Below are positions 17,203-25,176 of a stretch of 64,000 nt of DNA, in pieces. Both the position numbers and the translations under genes were made by a program. The notes below the pieces were generated by a model that made no database searches, was not told the DNA's origin, and saw nothing but the letters and a program-made list of their open reading frames with translations. Position 1 is the first letter of the stretch. Each line of letters begins with the position of its first letter. This DNA is from Parvibaculaceae bacterium (GTDB lineage: Bacteria; Pseudomonadota; Alphaproteobacteria; Parvibaculales; Parvibaculaceae): positions 1,488,001-1,552,000 of the forward strand of contig JAHBYJ010000001.1 of the NCBI GenBank assembly GCA_019636015.1, in the 5' to 3' direction.

Positions 17203-18391
17203 CTGGCGCTTCTGGGCGCGCGACGATCAGTTGCCGCCCGAAGGCGAATGGACCACATGGCTTGTGCTCGGCGGCCGCGGCGCGGGGAAAACGCGCGCCG
17301 GCGCCGAATGGGTGCAGGCCGAAGTCATGGCCCGCCGCGCCGGCCGCATCGCGCTGATCGGCGAGACCTTTGCGGATGCCCGCGAGGTGATGATCGACGG
17401 CCCCTCGGGGCTCCGCGCCATCGCCCGCGAGCAAAGCCCGAAATACGAGGTCACGCGCAAGCGCCTCCTCTGGCCGAATGGCGCGGTCGCCCATGTCTTT
17501 TCGGCGGGCGAGCCGGACAGTCTGCGCGGGCCCCAGTTCGATGCCGCCTGGGGCGACGAGCTTGCGAAATGGCGCTATGCGGAGGCGGCGTGGGACATGC
17601 TGCAATTCGGCCTGCGTCTCGGTGCCCATCCCCGTCAGGTGATGACGACCACGCCCCGCCCCGTGCCGATCCTGAAGCGCCTCATCGCGGATCGCACGAC
17701 CGCGGTCACGCGCGCCTCGACACACGCAAACCGCGCCCATCTGGCCGACGGTTTCTTCCGCAGCGTCATCGCGCGCTATGAAGGCACGCGGCTCGGGCGG
17801 CAGGAGCTCGATGCCGAGCTGATCGACGACAATCCGGATGCGCTCTGGAACCGCGAATTGATCGAGCAGGGCCGCATCGCGAAAGCCCCCGCGCTCATCC
17901 GCGTCGTCGTCGGCGTCGACCCGCCCGTCACCGGCGGCGAAAAGTCCGACGAATGCGGCATCGTCTGCGCGGGCCTCGCATCGGACGGCCATGTCTATGT
18001 GCTGGACGACCGCTCCATGGGCCGCCTCTCGCCGCTCGCCTGGGCAAAGCGCGTCGCCGGCTGCTACCGCGCCCATGAGGCGGACAGGATCGTGGCGGAA
18101 GCGAACCAGGGCGGCGAGATGGTCGAGAGCGTCATGCGTCAGGAAATGCCATTGGCGCCCATCCGCCTCGTCCGCGCGACGCGCGGCAAGGTCGCCCGCG
18201 CCGAACCCGTCGCCGCACTTTACGAGCGCGGCCTCGTCCATCACGTCGGCAGCTTCGCGAAACTGGAGGATCAGATGTGCGACTGGACGCCCGGCCAGAA
18301 AAGCCCCGACCGCCTCGACGCCCTCGTCTGGGCGCTGACGGAACTCATGCTCACCGGCGAGGCGGGGGAGCCCAAGGTGCGGGGGTTGTAG
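17048..18391 (+). CDS. GTA large terminase (g2)
   Basis: A 447-residue DNA-packaging motor of RcGTA type. Walker A is LGGRGAGKTRAGAEW (about 74-88), and Walker B is FDAAWGDELAKW (about 163-174). The C-terminal RNase H-like nuclease is marked by VVVGVDPPVTGG, IVAEANQGGEMVES and KSPDRLDALVWALTEL. The first roughly 25 residues overlap the preceding frame and may not be translated. In a working GTA this protein packages host DNA headfuls into the prohead. It is followed by a 375-base gap filled with two palindromic repeats, unusual in a GTA operon. Confidence 0.93.
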   Translation: MNMQRTAKEAGQKTRPSAPRLQAASLASLPPWLRESFLVSLTPREVALLAHDWRFWARDDQLPPEGEWTTWLVLGGRGAGKTRAGAEWVQAEVMARRAGRIALIGETFADAREVMIDGPSGLRAIAREQSPKYEVTRKRLLWPNGAVAHVFSAGEPDSLRGPQFDAAWGDELAKWRYAEAAWDMLQFGLRLGAHPRQVMTTTPRPVPILKRLIADRTTAVTRASTHANRAHLADGFFRSVIARYEGTRLGRQELDAELIDDNPDALWNRELIEQGRIAKAPALIRVVVGVDPPVTGGEKSDECGIVCAGLASDGHVYVLDDRSMGRLSPLAWAKRVAGCYRAHEADRIVAEANQGGEMVESVMRQEMPLAPIRLVRATRGKVARAEPVAALYERGLVHHVGSFAKLEDQMCDWTPGQKSPDRLDALVWALTELMLTGEAGEPKVRGL

Positions 18392-18413
18392 AGTACAAAA
18401 GATAAAACATCAT

Positions 18414-18553
18414 CGTCATTGCGAGCGAAGCGAAGCAATCCAGGGGCGACTAACTCCGAGTCCGCCACCCCTGGATTGCTCCTGCCTGCGCGAAGCCGGA
18501 GCTTCGCTTCGGCGAAGGCAGGTCGTCGGCCTGCCGGCCTTCTCGCAATGACG
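18414..18553. repeat. Palindromic repeat C3 (140 bp, inside GTA cluster)
   Basis: It starts CGTCATTGCGAGCGAAGCGA and ends TCTCGCAATGACG. The centre has an additional hairpin-rich stretch (GAAGCCGGAGCTTCGCTTCG, 18494-18513) absent from the shorter C copies. It lies 22 bases after the terminase gene. Confidence 0.85.
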
Positions 18554-18586
18554 GCGTTTGTTTGAATCCTCACCCACACCCACAGG

Positions 18587-18726
18587 TGTCATCCCGGCGA
18601 AAGCCGGGACCCATTGGTTCCCTCAGCAACAGCGATGGGAACAAACGAATACCGCACGGCAATGCCCGCATCGCTTGCTGCGGCAAGCGGAATTGCGAGT
18701 GGGTCCCGGCTTTCGCCGGGATGACA
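18587..18726. repeat. Palindromic repeat B2 (140 bp, inside GTA cluster)
   Basis: It starts TGTCATCCCGGCGAAAGCCG and ends with its inverse. The interior contains TTGGTTCCCTCAGCAA and GCTTGCTGCGGCAAG, shared with copies at 20545 and 24584. It ends 40 bases before the portal gene. Confidence 0.88.
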
Positions 18727-18766
18727 CAATGTTTCAGAATACCAACCCGGCCAAGGAACCACCACC

Positions 18767-19951
18767 ATGCAAAACCCTTTCACCGCGCTCGCCCGCGCGA
18801 TGCGCACCCGTGCGCCCGCCGCAAAGGAAAGCCGCGTCGCGCCCATGATCGCGCTGCACATGCAGGGCCGCCCCGTCTGGACGCCGCGCGACTATGCGGC
18901 GCTGGCGGAGGAGGGCTACCGCCGCAACGCCGTCGCCTATCGCTCGGTCCGCATGATCGCCGAAGCCGCCGCAAGCCTCCCCTGGCTCCTTTACGACGGC
19001 CCCCGCGAACTCTCGGAGCACCCGCTGCTCGCGCTCCTCGAACATCCGAATAGCGGCCAGTCCGGCGCCGATCTTTTCGAAAGCTGCTACAGCTTCCTCG
19101 AGGTCGCGGGCAATGCCTATCTCGAACTCGTGGAGGTGGACGGCGCCCCCCGCGAGCTCCATGTGCTCCGCCCCGACCGCATGAAGGCCGTTCCCGGCCG
19201 CAATGGCTGGCCCGAGGCTTACGAATATTCCGTCAACGGACGGGTGGTGACGATCCCCGGCGGCGAGCGGAGCGCCGTTCTCCACCTGCGCCTCTTCAAC
19301 CCGGTGGACGATTATTACGGGCAAAGCCCGCTCGAAGCCGCCGCCTGCGCCATCGACATCCACAATGCCGCGGGCGGCTGGAACAAGTCGCTCCTCGACA
19401 ATGCGGCCCGCCCCTCCGGCGCGCTGGTCTACAAGGGCGGGGAGGGCGGGGCGAACCTCTCCGAAGACCAGTTCGAGCGGCTGAAGCGCGAGCTCGCCGA
19501 GAATTATCAGGGCGCCGCCAATGCCGGCCGCCCGCTGCTTCTCGAAGGCGGGCTCGACTGGAAGAGCATGGGGCTCTCGCCGAAGGACATGGATTTCATC
19601 GAGGCGAAACACGCCGCCGCCCGCGACATCGCGCTCGCCTTCGGCGTGCCGCCCATGCTGCTCGGCATTCCGGGCGACAACACCTACGCGAATATGCGCG
19701 AGGCGAACCGCGCCTTCTGGCGCGGCACCGTCCTGCCGCTGGCCGGCCGCACCGCCCGCGCGCTGACGCATTGGCTCGGCCCCCGCTACGAGGGCAAGCT
19801 CCGCCTCTGGTACGACGCCGATCAGGTGGATGCGCTCTCGGCAGACCGCGACGCCCTCTGGTCCCGCCTCTCCCGCGCGAGCTTCCTCACCGACGAGGAA
19901 AAGCGGGAAGCCGCGGGCTATGGCGTCAGCCGCCCTTCGCCTTCGACTTGA
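18767..19951 (+). CDS. GTA portal protein (g3)
   Basis: A 394-residue HK97-type portal protein. RNAVAYRSVRMIAEAAASLPWLLY, HPLLALLEHPN, SCYSFLEVAGNAYLELV and the C-terminal DFIEAKHAAARDIALAFGVPPMLLGIPGDNTYANMREANRAFW are standard portal segments. It forms the dodecameric ring through which DNA enters the capsid. The start ATG 18767 follows AAGGAACC. Its last 26 bases overlap the end of a convergent minus-strand gene. Confidence 0.95.
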   Translation: MQNPFTALARAMRTRAPAAKESRVAPMIALHMQGRPVWTPRDYAALAEEGYRRNAVAYRSVRMIAEAAASLPWLLYDGPRELSEHPLLALLEHPNSGQSGADLFESCYSFLEVAGNAYLELVEVDGAPRELHVLRPDRMKAVPGRNGWPEAYEYSVNGRVVTIPGGERSAVLHLRLFNPVDDYYGQSPLEAAACAIDIHNAAGGWNKSLLDNAARPSGALVYKGGEGGANLSEDQFERLKRELAENYQGAANAGRPLLLEGGLDWKSMGLSPKDMDFIEAKHAAARDIALAFGVPPMLLGIPGDNTYANMREANRAFWRGTVLPLAGRTARALTHWLGPRYEGKLRLWYDADQVDALSADRDALWSRLSRASFLTDEEKREAAGYGVSRPSPST

Positions 19952-20231
19952 GAATATTCTGGATCGCGGCCAGCACGCCCACGAAACCGAAAATCATGAA
20001 CACGAAGCTGATCCCGCCCGCCCCGCGCATCTGCCAGGACAGGATGAGCAGCATGCCGCCGATCACGAGGCTGAACACGCTATGAGGCGAGAACCCATAT
20101 CCCCGGACCGCGAAGAGAGTGGGGACGGCCACGCCCTTGGCGCGCGTCTTCTGCTCGGTCCAGACGAGGAGGAGCGGCCCGCAGGCCAGCGCCGCGCCCA
20201 TGAGAAGGATCAGCCATTCGTCGGAAGTCAT
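19926..20231 (-). CDS. Small membrane protein, antisense within GTA cluster
   Basis: A 101-residue hydrophobic protein (MTSDEWLILLMGAALACGPLL) with about three transmembrane segments (near 6-23, 48-66 and 76-93) and a basic tail (KSKAKGG). It is read against the GTA genes, overlapping the 3' end of the portal gene by 26 bases and ending head-to-head with the g3.5-like gene 27 bases away. I do not recognise the family. It is not part of the standard RcGTA set, so it is probably an insertion. Confidence 0.6.
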   Translation of the reverse strand: MTSDEWLILLMGAALACGPLLLVWTEQKTRAKGVAVPTLFAVRGYGFSPHSVFSLVIGGMLLILSWQMRGAGGISFVFMIFGFVGVLAAIQNILKSKAKGG

Positions 20232-20258
20232 ATCGGGCCTTTTGTGGAGGTGAGCGGA

Positions 20259-20516
20259 ATGGAAGCGGAAGCATACACGAAAAACGAGGGTGCATGGTCG
20301 CTCGACCGCCGCGTGCCCCTCGCTGTGATCCTCACCATCGCCATGCAGACCGGCGCCGCCCTCCTCTGGGCCGGCGCCGCCGCCGAGCGCCTCACCGCCC
20401 TCGAAGCCCGCACCGAACGCATCGGCGAGTTGGTGGAGCGCACGGCCCGCCTCGAAGAACAAACCAAAGCCGCCAACGCCTCCCTGGCCCGGATCGAGGA
20501 GAGGCTGGGGCGGTAG
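20259..20516 (+). CDS. GTA head formation protein (g3.5-like)
   Basis: An 85-residue protein with one membrane segment (RRVPLAVILTIAMQTGAALLW, about 18-38) followed by a coiled coil (RLTALEARTERIGELVERTARLEEQTK). Position after the portal gene and the WSLDRRVPLAVILTIAMQTG layout match the short 'GTA head formation protein' of RcGTA clusters. GTGGAGGTGAGCGGA precedes the ATG. Confidence comes from position plus this motif rather than from any catalytic feature. Confidence 0.75.
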   Translation: MEAEAYTKNEGAWSLDRRVPLAVILTIAMQTGAALLWAGAAAERLTALEARTERIGELVERTARLEEQTKAANASLARIEERLGR

Positions 20517-20544
20517 TGCCCCCTGTGCCCAATTAAAATAGAAG

Positions 20545-20684
20545 TGTCATCCCGGCGAAGGCCGGGACCCATTGGTTCCCTCAGCAAAAGTGAGCGGAGC
20601 CAGAAGGTGCTGTAAGGTGATGCCCGCTTCCCTTGCTGCGGCAAGTGGAACTGCGAGTGGGTCCCGGCTTTCGCCGGGATGACA
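20545..20684. repeat. Palindromic repeat B3 (140 bp, inside GTA cluster)
   Basis: It has the same length and boundary bases as 18587-18726. It carries TTGGTTCCCTCAGCAA and CTTGCTGCGGCAAG in its interior and precedes a terminator-like hairpin. Confidence 0.88.
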
Positions 20685-20698
20685 CTGAGAGTTAGCAA

Positions 20699-20719
20699 GG
20701 CGCCCCGGGCGCCTTTTTT
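20699..20719 (+). terminator. Terminator-like hairpin between g3.5 and g4
   Basis: GGCGCC-CCG-GGCGCC is followed by six T. It lies upstream of the prohead protease gene, where it would stop read-through from the terminase-portal part of the cluster. Confidence 0.7.
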
Positions 20720-20751
20720 GTTGCCAAAAACATCCCCATACGGAGGAACAA

Positions 20752-21417
20752 GTGAGCGAAGCCGTGAACAACAGGGCAGGCGAGCGGAAGGCTGCGCGGT
20801 TCGAGGCCAAGGCCGTGAAGCCAGATGGCAGTTTCGAGGGTTATGCCTCGCTCTTTGGCGCGGAGGATCTCGGCCGCGACGTGGTCATGCCCGGAGCCTT
20901 CCGCAAGTCGCTCGCGAAGCGCGGCCCGCGCGGCGTGAAACTCCTCTATCAGCACGATCCGAACGAGGTCATCGGCACCTGGGAGGAAATCCGCGAGGAT
21001 CAGCGCGGCCTCTTCGTGCGCGGCCAGCTCCTGCCGGATGTCGCCCGCGCCCGCGAGGTGCTCGCCTTGATGCGCGCCGGCGCCGTTGATGGTCTCTCCA
21101 TCGGCTATCACGTCGTGAAGGCCGAAAGCGACCGTGCAAGCGGCACGCGCCGCCTCATCGAGGTGGACCTCTGGGAAATTTCCGTCGTCACCTTCCCCAT
21201 GCTCCCCGCCGCTCGCGTGAGCGCGGTGAAGCGGGGCGCAAGGCCCACGACACGCGAATTCGAACGCTGGCTCATGCGGGATGCAGGGTTCAGCCGGATG
21301 GAAGCCCGCACCATCGTGCATCGCGGCTTCAAGGCGCTGGAGCCGCGGGACGCGGCAACCGGCGACCAGGCGCTCGCCCGCGCATTCCGCGCGGCCGCGC
21401 GCCTTTTCACTCACTGA
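20752..21417 (+). CDS. GTA prohead protease (g4), HK97 family
   Basis: A 221-residue serine protease of the HK97/herpes protease clan. The start is GTG 20752 with GGAGGAA five bases upstream. FEGYASLFGAEDLGRDVVMPGAFRKSL holds the conserved N-terminal strand pair. LLYQHDPNEVIGTW has the catalytic His, and AGAVDGLSIGYHVVKA has the catalytic Ser with the GLSIGY motif. It trims the delta domain of the major capsid protein, whose gene follows after 23 bases. Confidence 0.94.
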   Translation: MSEAVNNRAGERKAARFEAKAVKPDGSFEGYASLFGAEDLGRDVVMPGAFRKSLAKRGPRGVKLLYQHDPNEVIGTWEEIREDQRGLFVRGQLLPDVARAREVLALMRAGAVDGLSIGYHVVKAESDRASGTRRLIEVDLWEISVVTFPMLPAARVSAVKRGARPTTREFERWLMRDAGFSRMEARTIVHRGFKALEPRDAATGDQALARAFRAAARLFTH

Positions 21418-21440
21418 ACCTGAACCCAACGGAGACAATC

Positions 21441-22730
21441 ATGTCGAACTGGAATGACGGCGTGCCGCGCATCGGCGCCACGCTGAAGGAAGATGCGCGC
21501 GCGCCGGAAACGAAAAGCGCAAGCACCCTCGAAGTGCGCGAGGCGATGGACGAATTCCTCTCCGCCTTCGAGGATTTCAAATCCGCGAATGACGAACGCC
21601 TCGGCGAACTGGAGCGCAAGCTCACCGCCGATGTGGTCTCGGAAGAAAAGGTCGCCCGCATCAACGAGGCGCTCGACCGCCAGAAGAAGAAGCTCGACGA
21701 ACTGACGCTCGCCGCCCGCCGCCCGGAACTTTCGGGCCACTCGGAAACGGGCCTGGCGTCCCGCGAGCACAAGCGCGCCTTCGAGCGTTATGTGCGCAAG
21801 GGCGAGGCGCATGAGCTGCGCGGCCTCGAGGCAAAGGCCCTCTCGACGCAGCCCGATCCCGATGGCGGCTATCTCGTCCCCGTCGAGACGGAACGCATGA
21901 TCGACCGCATCGTGTCGGAAGTCTCGCCGATCCGCGCCATCGCCGGCATCCGCCAGATCGGCTCATCCTCCTACAAGAAGCCCTTTGCGCTCACCGGCCT
22001 GCAGACGGGCTGGGTCGGCGAAACGGAAGCCCGCCCGCAAACGGCAACGCCCTCTCTCGCCGAAATCGAGTTCCCGGCGATGGAGCTTTATGCAATGCCG
22101 GCGGCGACGCCCACGCTGCTCGACGATGCGGCGGTCAATATCGACCAGTGGCTGGCGGAAGAAGTGCAGACCGCCTTCGCCGAACAGGAAGGCGCGGCTT
22201 TCGTTGCGGGCGACGGCGTGAAGAAGCCGCGCGGCTTCCTCGATTATGAGCGCGTCGCCGACAGCGCCTGGGAATGGGGCAAGCTCGGCTTCGTCGCCAC
22301 CGGCAATGAAGGCGCCTTCCCGACGTCGAACCCCGGCGACAAGCTGATCGACCTCATCTATGCGGTGAAGTCCGGCTACCGCGCCAATGGCCGCTTCGTG
22401 ATGAACCGCTCGACCCAGGCCGCGATCCGCAAGTTCAAGGACACGGATGGCAACTATCTCTGGCAGCCGGGCCTCGCCGCCGGCCAGCCGCCGACGCTCC
22501 TGAACTTCCCCGTCACGGAGGCCGAAGACATGCCCTCCATCGCGGCGGATGCGCCCGCCATCGCCTTCGGCGATTTCAGGCGCGGCTATCTGATCGTCGA
22601 CCGTCTCGGCATCCGCGTGCTGCGCGATCCCTACAGCGCGAAACCCTACGTGCTCTTCTACACGACGAAGCGCGTCGGCGGCGGTGTGCAGAACTTCGAG
22701 GCGATCAAGTTCCTCCAGTTCTCGTCGTGA
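21441..22730 (+). CDS. GTA major capsid protein (g5), HK97 fold
   Basis: A 429-residue capsid precursor. Residues about 1-130 form a charged coiled-coil delta/scaffold domain. The mature part starts near ALSTQPDPDGGYLVPVE, the usual HK97-type processing area. The HK97 core is recognisable through SPIRAIAGIRQIGSSSYKKP, AMPAATPTLLDDAAVNIDQWLAEEV and VMNRSTQAAIRKFKDTDGNYLWQP. The gene is directly followed by an unknown head gene with an 8-base gap. Confidence 0.95.
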   Translation: MSNWNDGVPRIGATLKEDARAPETKSASTLEVREAMDEFLSAFEDFKSANDERLGELERKLTADVVSEEKVARINEALDRQKKKLDELTLAARRPELSGHSETGLASREHKRAFERYVRKGEAHELRGLEAKALSTQPDPDGGYLVPVETERMIDRIVSEVSPIRAIAGIRQIGSSSYKKPFALTGLQTGWVGETEARPQTATPSLAEIEFPAMELYAMPAATPTLLDDAAVNIDQWLAEEVQTAFAEQEGAAFVAGDGVKKPRGFLDYERVADSAWEWGKLGFVATGNEGAFPTSNPGDKLIDLIYAVKSGYRANGRFVMNRSTQAAIRKFKDTDGNYLWQPGLAAGQPPTLLNFPVTEAEDMPSIAADAPAIAFGDFRRGYLIVDRLGIRVLRDPYSAKPYVLFYTTKRVGGGVQNFEAIKFLQFSS

Positions 22731-22738
22731 GGCGGCCC

Positions 22739-23170
22739 ATGCGCGACATTCACAACAGCCTGAAGGCAATCCAGACGCTCGATCCCGCGCCCTCCACGGC
22801 CACGCGCTACGGCGCGCCCGTCGATGGCAAGGGCTTTCAGGCGGTGGAACATCTGGTGCTGATCGGCGCCGCGGGCGAGGCGCTGTCGGAAGACTGCGCC
22901 ATCGCCTGCGTCCTTCAGTCCTCGGAGAATGGCAGCGACTGGCTGCCCGTCACCGCCGCCCATGAAGTGCTGGGCGCCCCGCCGGACGATGCAGGCATCT
23001 TCGCCCGCATCGAAAGCGCGGACGGCGATCTCCGGGTCTGCCGCACCGGCTATGCCGGCCCCGCGCGCTACACGCGGGTCGGCGTCCTCTTCATCGGCGA
23101 ACACGAGGAGCCGACGCCCATCGCCGCCCTCGCTCTCCTCGGCGGCGGACATCTGAAGCCGGTCGAATAA
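22739..23170 (+). CDS. Unknown protein between GTA g5 and g6
   Basis: A 143-residue protein from ATG 22739 (MRDIHNSLKAIQTLDPAPST); a GTG four codons earlier overlaps the capsid stop. It has beta-strand-rich stretches (HLVLIGAAGEAL, IACVLQSSENGSDWLPV, RYTRVGVLFIGEHEE). This gene is absent from the classic RcGTA set. Its position suggests a head-decoration or head-closure part, but no domain is recognised. Confidence 0.7.
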   Translation: MRDIHNSLKAIQTLDPAPSTATRYGAPVDGKGFQAVEHLVLIGAAGEALSEDCAIACVLQSSENGSDWLPVTAAHEVLGAPPDDAGIFARIESADGDLRVCRTGYAGPARYTRVGVLFIGEHEEPTPIAALALLGGGHLKPVE

Positions 23171-23175
23171 GACCA

Positions 23176-23264
23176 CGTCATTGCGAGCGAAGCGAAGCAA
23201 TCCAGGGGCGGAACACTCGGCTCTGGATTGCTTCGTCGCGGCTGCGCCGCTCCTCGCAATGACG
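23176..23264. repeat. Palindromic repeat C4 (89 bp, inside GTA cluster)
   Basis: It starts CGTCATTGCGAGCGAAGCGA and ends CCTCGCAATGACG, with inner GCAATCCAGGGGC and CTCTGGATTGC arms. It separates the unknown head gene from g6. Confidence 0.85.
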
Positions 23265-23284
23265 GTGAAAGGAACGAACACCAC

Positions 23285-23848
23285 ATGACCCTCTCTCTCA
23301 TCTCCCCGCCCGCCGGGGAGCCGGTGACGCTCGCCGAAGCCCGCGCCCATCTCCGCCTCGACGCGGCGGAGGAAGACGCGCTGCTCGCCGCCCTCATCGT
23401 CGCCGCGCGCACGGCCCTCGAAGCGGAAACGCGCCGCGCCTTCGTCACGCAGCACTGGCGGCTCACGCTCGACGACTGGCCCCCGCGCCCGCTCGAACTG
23501 CCGCTTGCCCCCGTTGCGGAAGTCGCCTCCGTCAAGGTCGCGCAGCTCAGCGGTGCAATGCTCGCGATCGATCCCGCCTTCTACGAGGTGGACGCGAAGG
23601 GAGAGCCGCCGCGCATCGCCGCAAGGCGCGGTCAGGCCTGGCCCATGCCGGCGACGCGCCTTGCCGGCATCGAGGTGGAATTCACCGCGGGCTATGGGCC
23701 CGCCGCCGCCGTCCCGCAGCCGCTGAAACAGGCGGTCCTCCTTCTCGCCGCGCACTGGTTCGAAAACCGCGTGCCGCTCGGCGAGGGCGCGGAACTCCCG
23801 CTCACCGTCTCCGCGCTCGCAGCGCCCTACCGGAGGCTCCGCCTTTGA
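23285..23848 (+). CDS. GTA head-tail connector (g6)
   Basis: A 187-residue protein of the phage gp6-like connector family. LAEARAHLRLDAAEEDALLAALIVAARTALEAETRRAFVTQHW is the typical N-terminal helical region. EVEFTAGYGPAAAVPQPLKQAVLLLAAHWFENR is the typical C-terminal one. It bridges the portal and the tail. It overlaps the next gene by 4 bases (TTGA). Confidence 0.92.
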   Translation: MTLSLISPPAGEPVTLAEARAHLRLDAAEEDALLAALIVAARTALEAETRRAFVTQHWRLTLDDWPPRPLELPLAPVAEVASVKVAQLSGAMLAIDPAFYEVDAKGEPPRIAARRGQAWPMPATRLAGIEVEFTAGYGPAAAVPQPLKQAVLLLAAHWFENRVPLGEGAELPLTVSALAAPYRRLRL

Positions 23849-24171
23849 AAAACAATCCGATCGGCGATATGCGCGAGCGCGTCACGCTCCAGTCGCCGCT
23901 GCTCACGGCCGATGGCGCGGGCGGCGCGACTATTGCCTGGGACGATGAGGCAATGATCTGGGCGAAGGTGGAGGAGCTTGGCGGCGATGAGCGCGTGAGC
24001 GGCGAGCGCCTCGCTGCCCGTGCGCGTCTTCGCCTCACCATCCGCTATCGCGAAGGCCTCAATGCGGCCATGCGCGTCATCTGGAAGACGCGCCCGCTCG
24101 ACATCCGCGCGATCCGCGACCGGGACGGACGAAAGCATCTTCTTATCCTCGATTGCGAGGAAGCCGCATGA
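23845..24171 (+). CDS. GTA head-tail joining protein (g7)
   Basis: A 108-residue phage head-tail adaptor. It starts at TTG 23845 inside the g6 stop (TTGA overlap). GDMRERVTLQSPLLTADGAGG and WAKVEELGGDERVSGERLAARARLRLTIRYREG match the SPP1 gp16-type joining family. The stop overlaps the g8 start (ATGA). Confidence 0.9.
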   Translation: MKNNPIGDMRERVTLQSPLLTADGAGGATIAWDDEAMIWAKVEELGGDERVSGERLAARARLRLTIRYREGLNAAMRVIWKTRPLDIRAIRDRDGRKHLLILDCEEAA

Positions 24172-24557
24172 GCGCCGATCTCGAGTTGCAAAAGGCGATC
24201 TTCGCCCGCCTCGCGTCCGATGAAGCACTCGCCGCCCTTGTCGGCGCCCGCATTCACGACAATCCGCCGGGCGATGTCGCGCATCCCTATCTCACTCTCG
24301 GCGAGAGCGAGACGCGGGGCTGGCCGGCCGGCATGGAACATCGCCTCGCCCTCCATTGCTTCACCCGCGGTGGTGGCAGGGCCGAGGCAAAGACGATCCT
24401 CGAAGCCGTCCGCGCGGCGCTTCACGACGCTGCCCTCGCGCTCGAAACCCACAGCCTCGTCAATCTCCGCTTCCTCGATGCGCAGACACGCCGCGAGCCG
24501 GACGGCCTCACCTGGCGCGGCACCATCCGCCTCCGCGCGGTGACGGAGGAGGGGTAA
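24168..24557 (+). CDS. GTA tail terminator-like protein (g8, DUF3168)
   Basis: A 129-residue protein from ATG 24168, overlapping the g7 stop. LELQKAIFARLASDEALAALVGARIHDNPPGDVAHPYLTLGE is the DUF3168 signature seen in GTA and lambdoid tail-completion proteins. It probably caps the tail at the head-proximal end. A B-type palindromic repeat follows. Confidence 0.9.
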   Translation: MSADLELQKAIFARLASDEALAALVGARIHDNPPGDVAHPYLTLGESETRGWPAGMEHRLALHCFTRGGGRAEAKTILEAVRAALHDAALALETHSLVNLRFLDAQTRREPDGLTWRGTIRLRAVTEEG

Positions 24558-24583
24558 TCACCGTCCGTTCCCCAATCTTCAGG

Positions 24584-24723
24584 TGTCATCCCGGCGAAAG
24601 CCGGGACCCATTGGTTCTCTCAGCAAGAACGATTGGACACGGCGAATGCCGCACAGCATTGCCGGATCTGCCTGCTGCGGCAAGTGCGGAGGCGAGTGGG
24701 TCCCGGCTTTCGCCGGGATGACA
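24584..24723. repeat. Palindromic repeat B4 (140 bp, inside GTA cluster)
   Basis: Same size and boundaries as 18587-18726 and 20545-20684. It is the last clear copy of any of these repeats in the window; no further copies were seen to base 64000. Confidence 0.88.
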
Positions 24724-24761
24724 TCGATTGCCGATTTAACCCACAAAAAAGGACCACCCGA

Positions 24762-25175
24762 ATGACAGCCCAGAAAGGCAAGGACCTGCTGCTGAAGCTC
24801 GACAGCACGGGCGAGGGAAGTTTCATCACCGTCGCGGGCCTTCGCTCCCGCGCCATCGCCTTCAATGCCCGCGCGGTGGACGTGACGCATGCCGAATCCG
24901 CCGGCCGCTGGCGCGAACTGCTCGAAGGTGCCGGCGTCCGCTCCGCCGCCATCACAGGCCGCGGCATCTTCCGCGATGCGGCGTCGGATGCGAGCGTCCG
25001 CGAAATCTTTTTCGCGGGCACCATCCGCGCCTGGAAAGTCGTCATCCCCGATTTCGGTGCGGTGACCGGCCCCTTCCAGATCACCGCGCTCGAATTCGCA
25101 GGCGACCATGACGGCGAACTCACCTTCGACCTCGCGCTGGAGAGCGCTGGCGAAATCGCCTTCGCGGCGGAATGA
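24762..25175 (+). CDS. GTA major tail protein (g9)
   Basis: A 137-residue tail-tube protein. KGKDLLLKLDSTGEGSFITVAGLRSRAIAFNARAVDVTHAESAGRWREL is typical of the phage major tail protein TP901-1/RcGTA g9 family. Its stop is one base from the stop of a convergent minus-strand lipoprotein gene, so the GTA reading direction is interrupted here. Confidence 0.93.
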   Translation: MTAQKGKDLLLKLDSTGEGSFITVAGLRSRAIAFNARAVDVTHAESAGRWRELLEGAGVRSAAITGRGIFRDAASDASVREIFFAGTIRAWKVVIPDFGAVTGPFQITALEFAGDHDGELTFDLALESAGEIAFAAE

Positions 25176-25176
25176 G

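Noticed and set aside
1219..24723. CRISPR array
   Set aside because: The repeats are scattered by kilobases between genes, are palindromic composites and have no regular spacers or cas genes.
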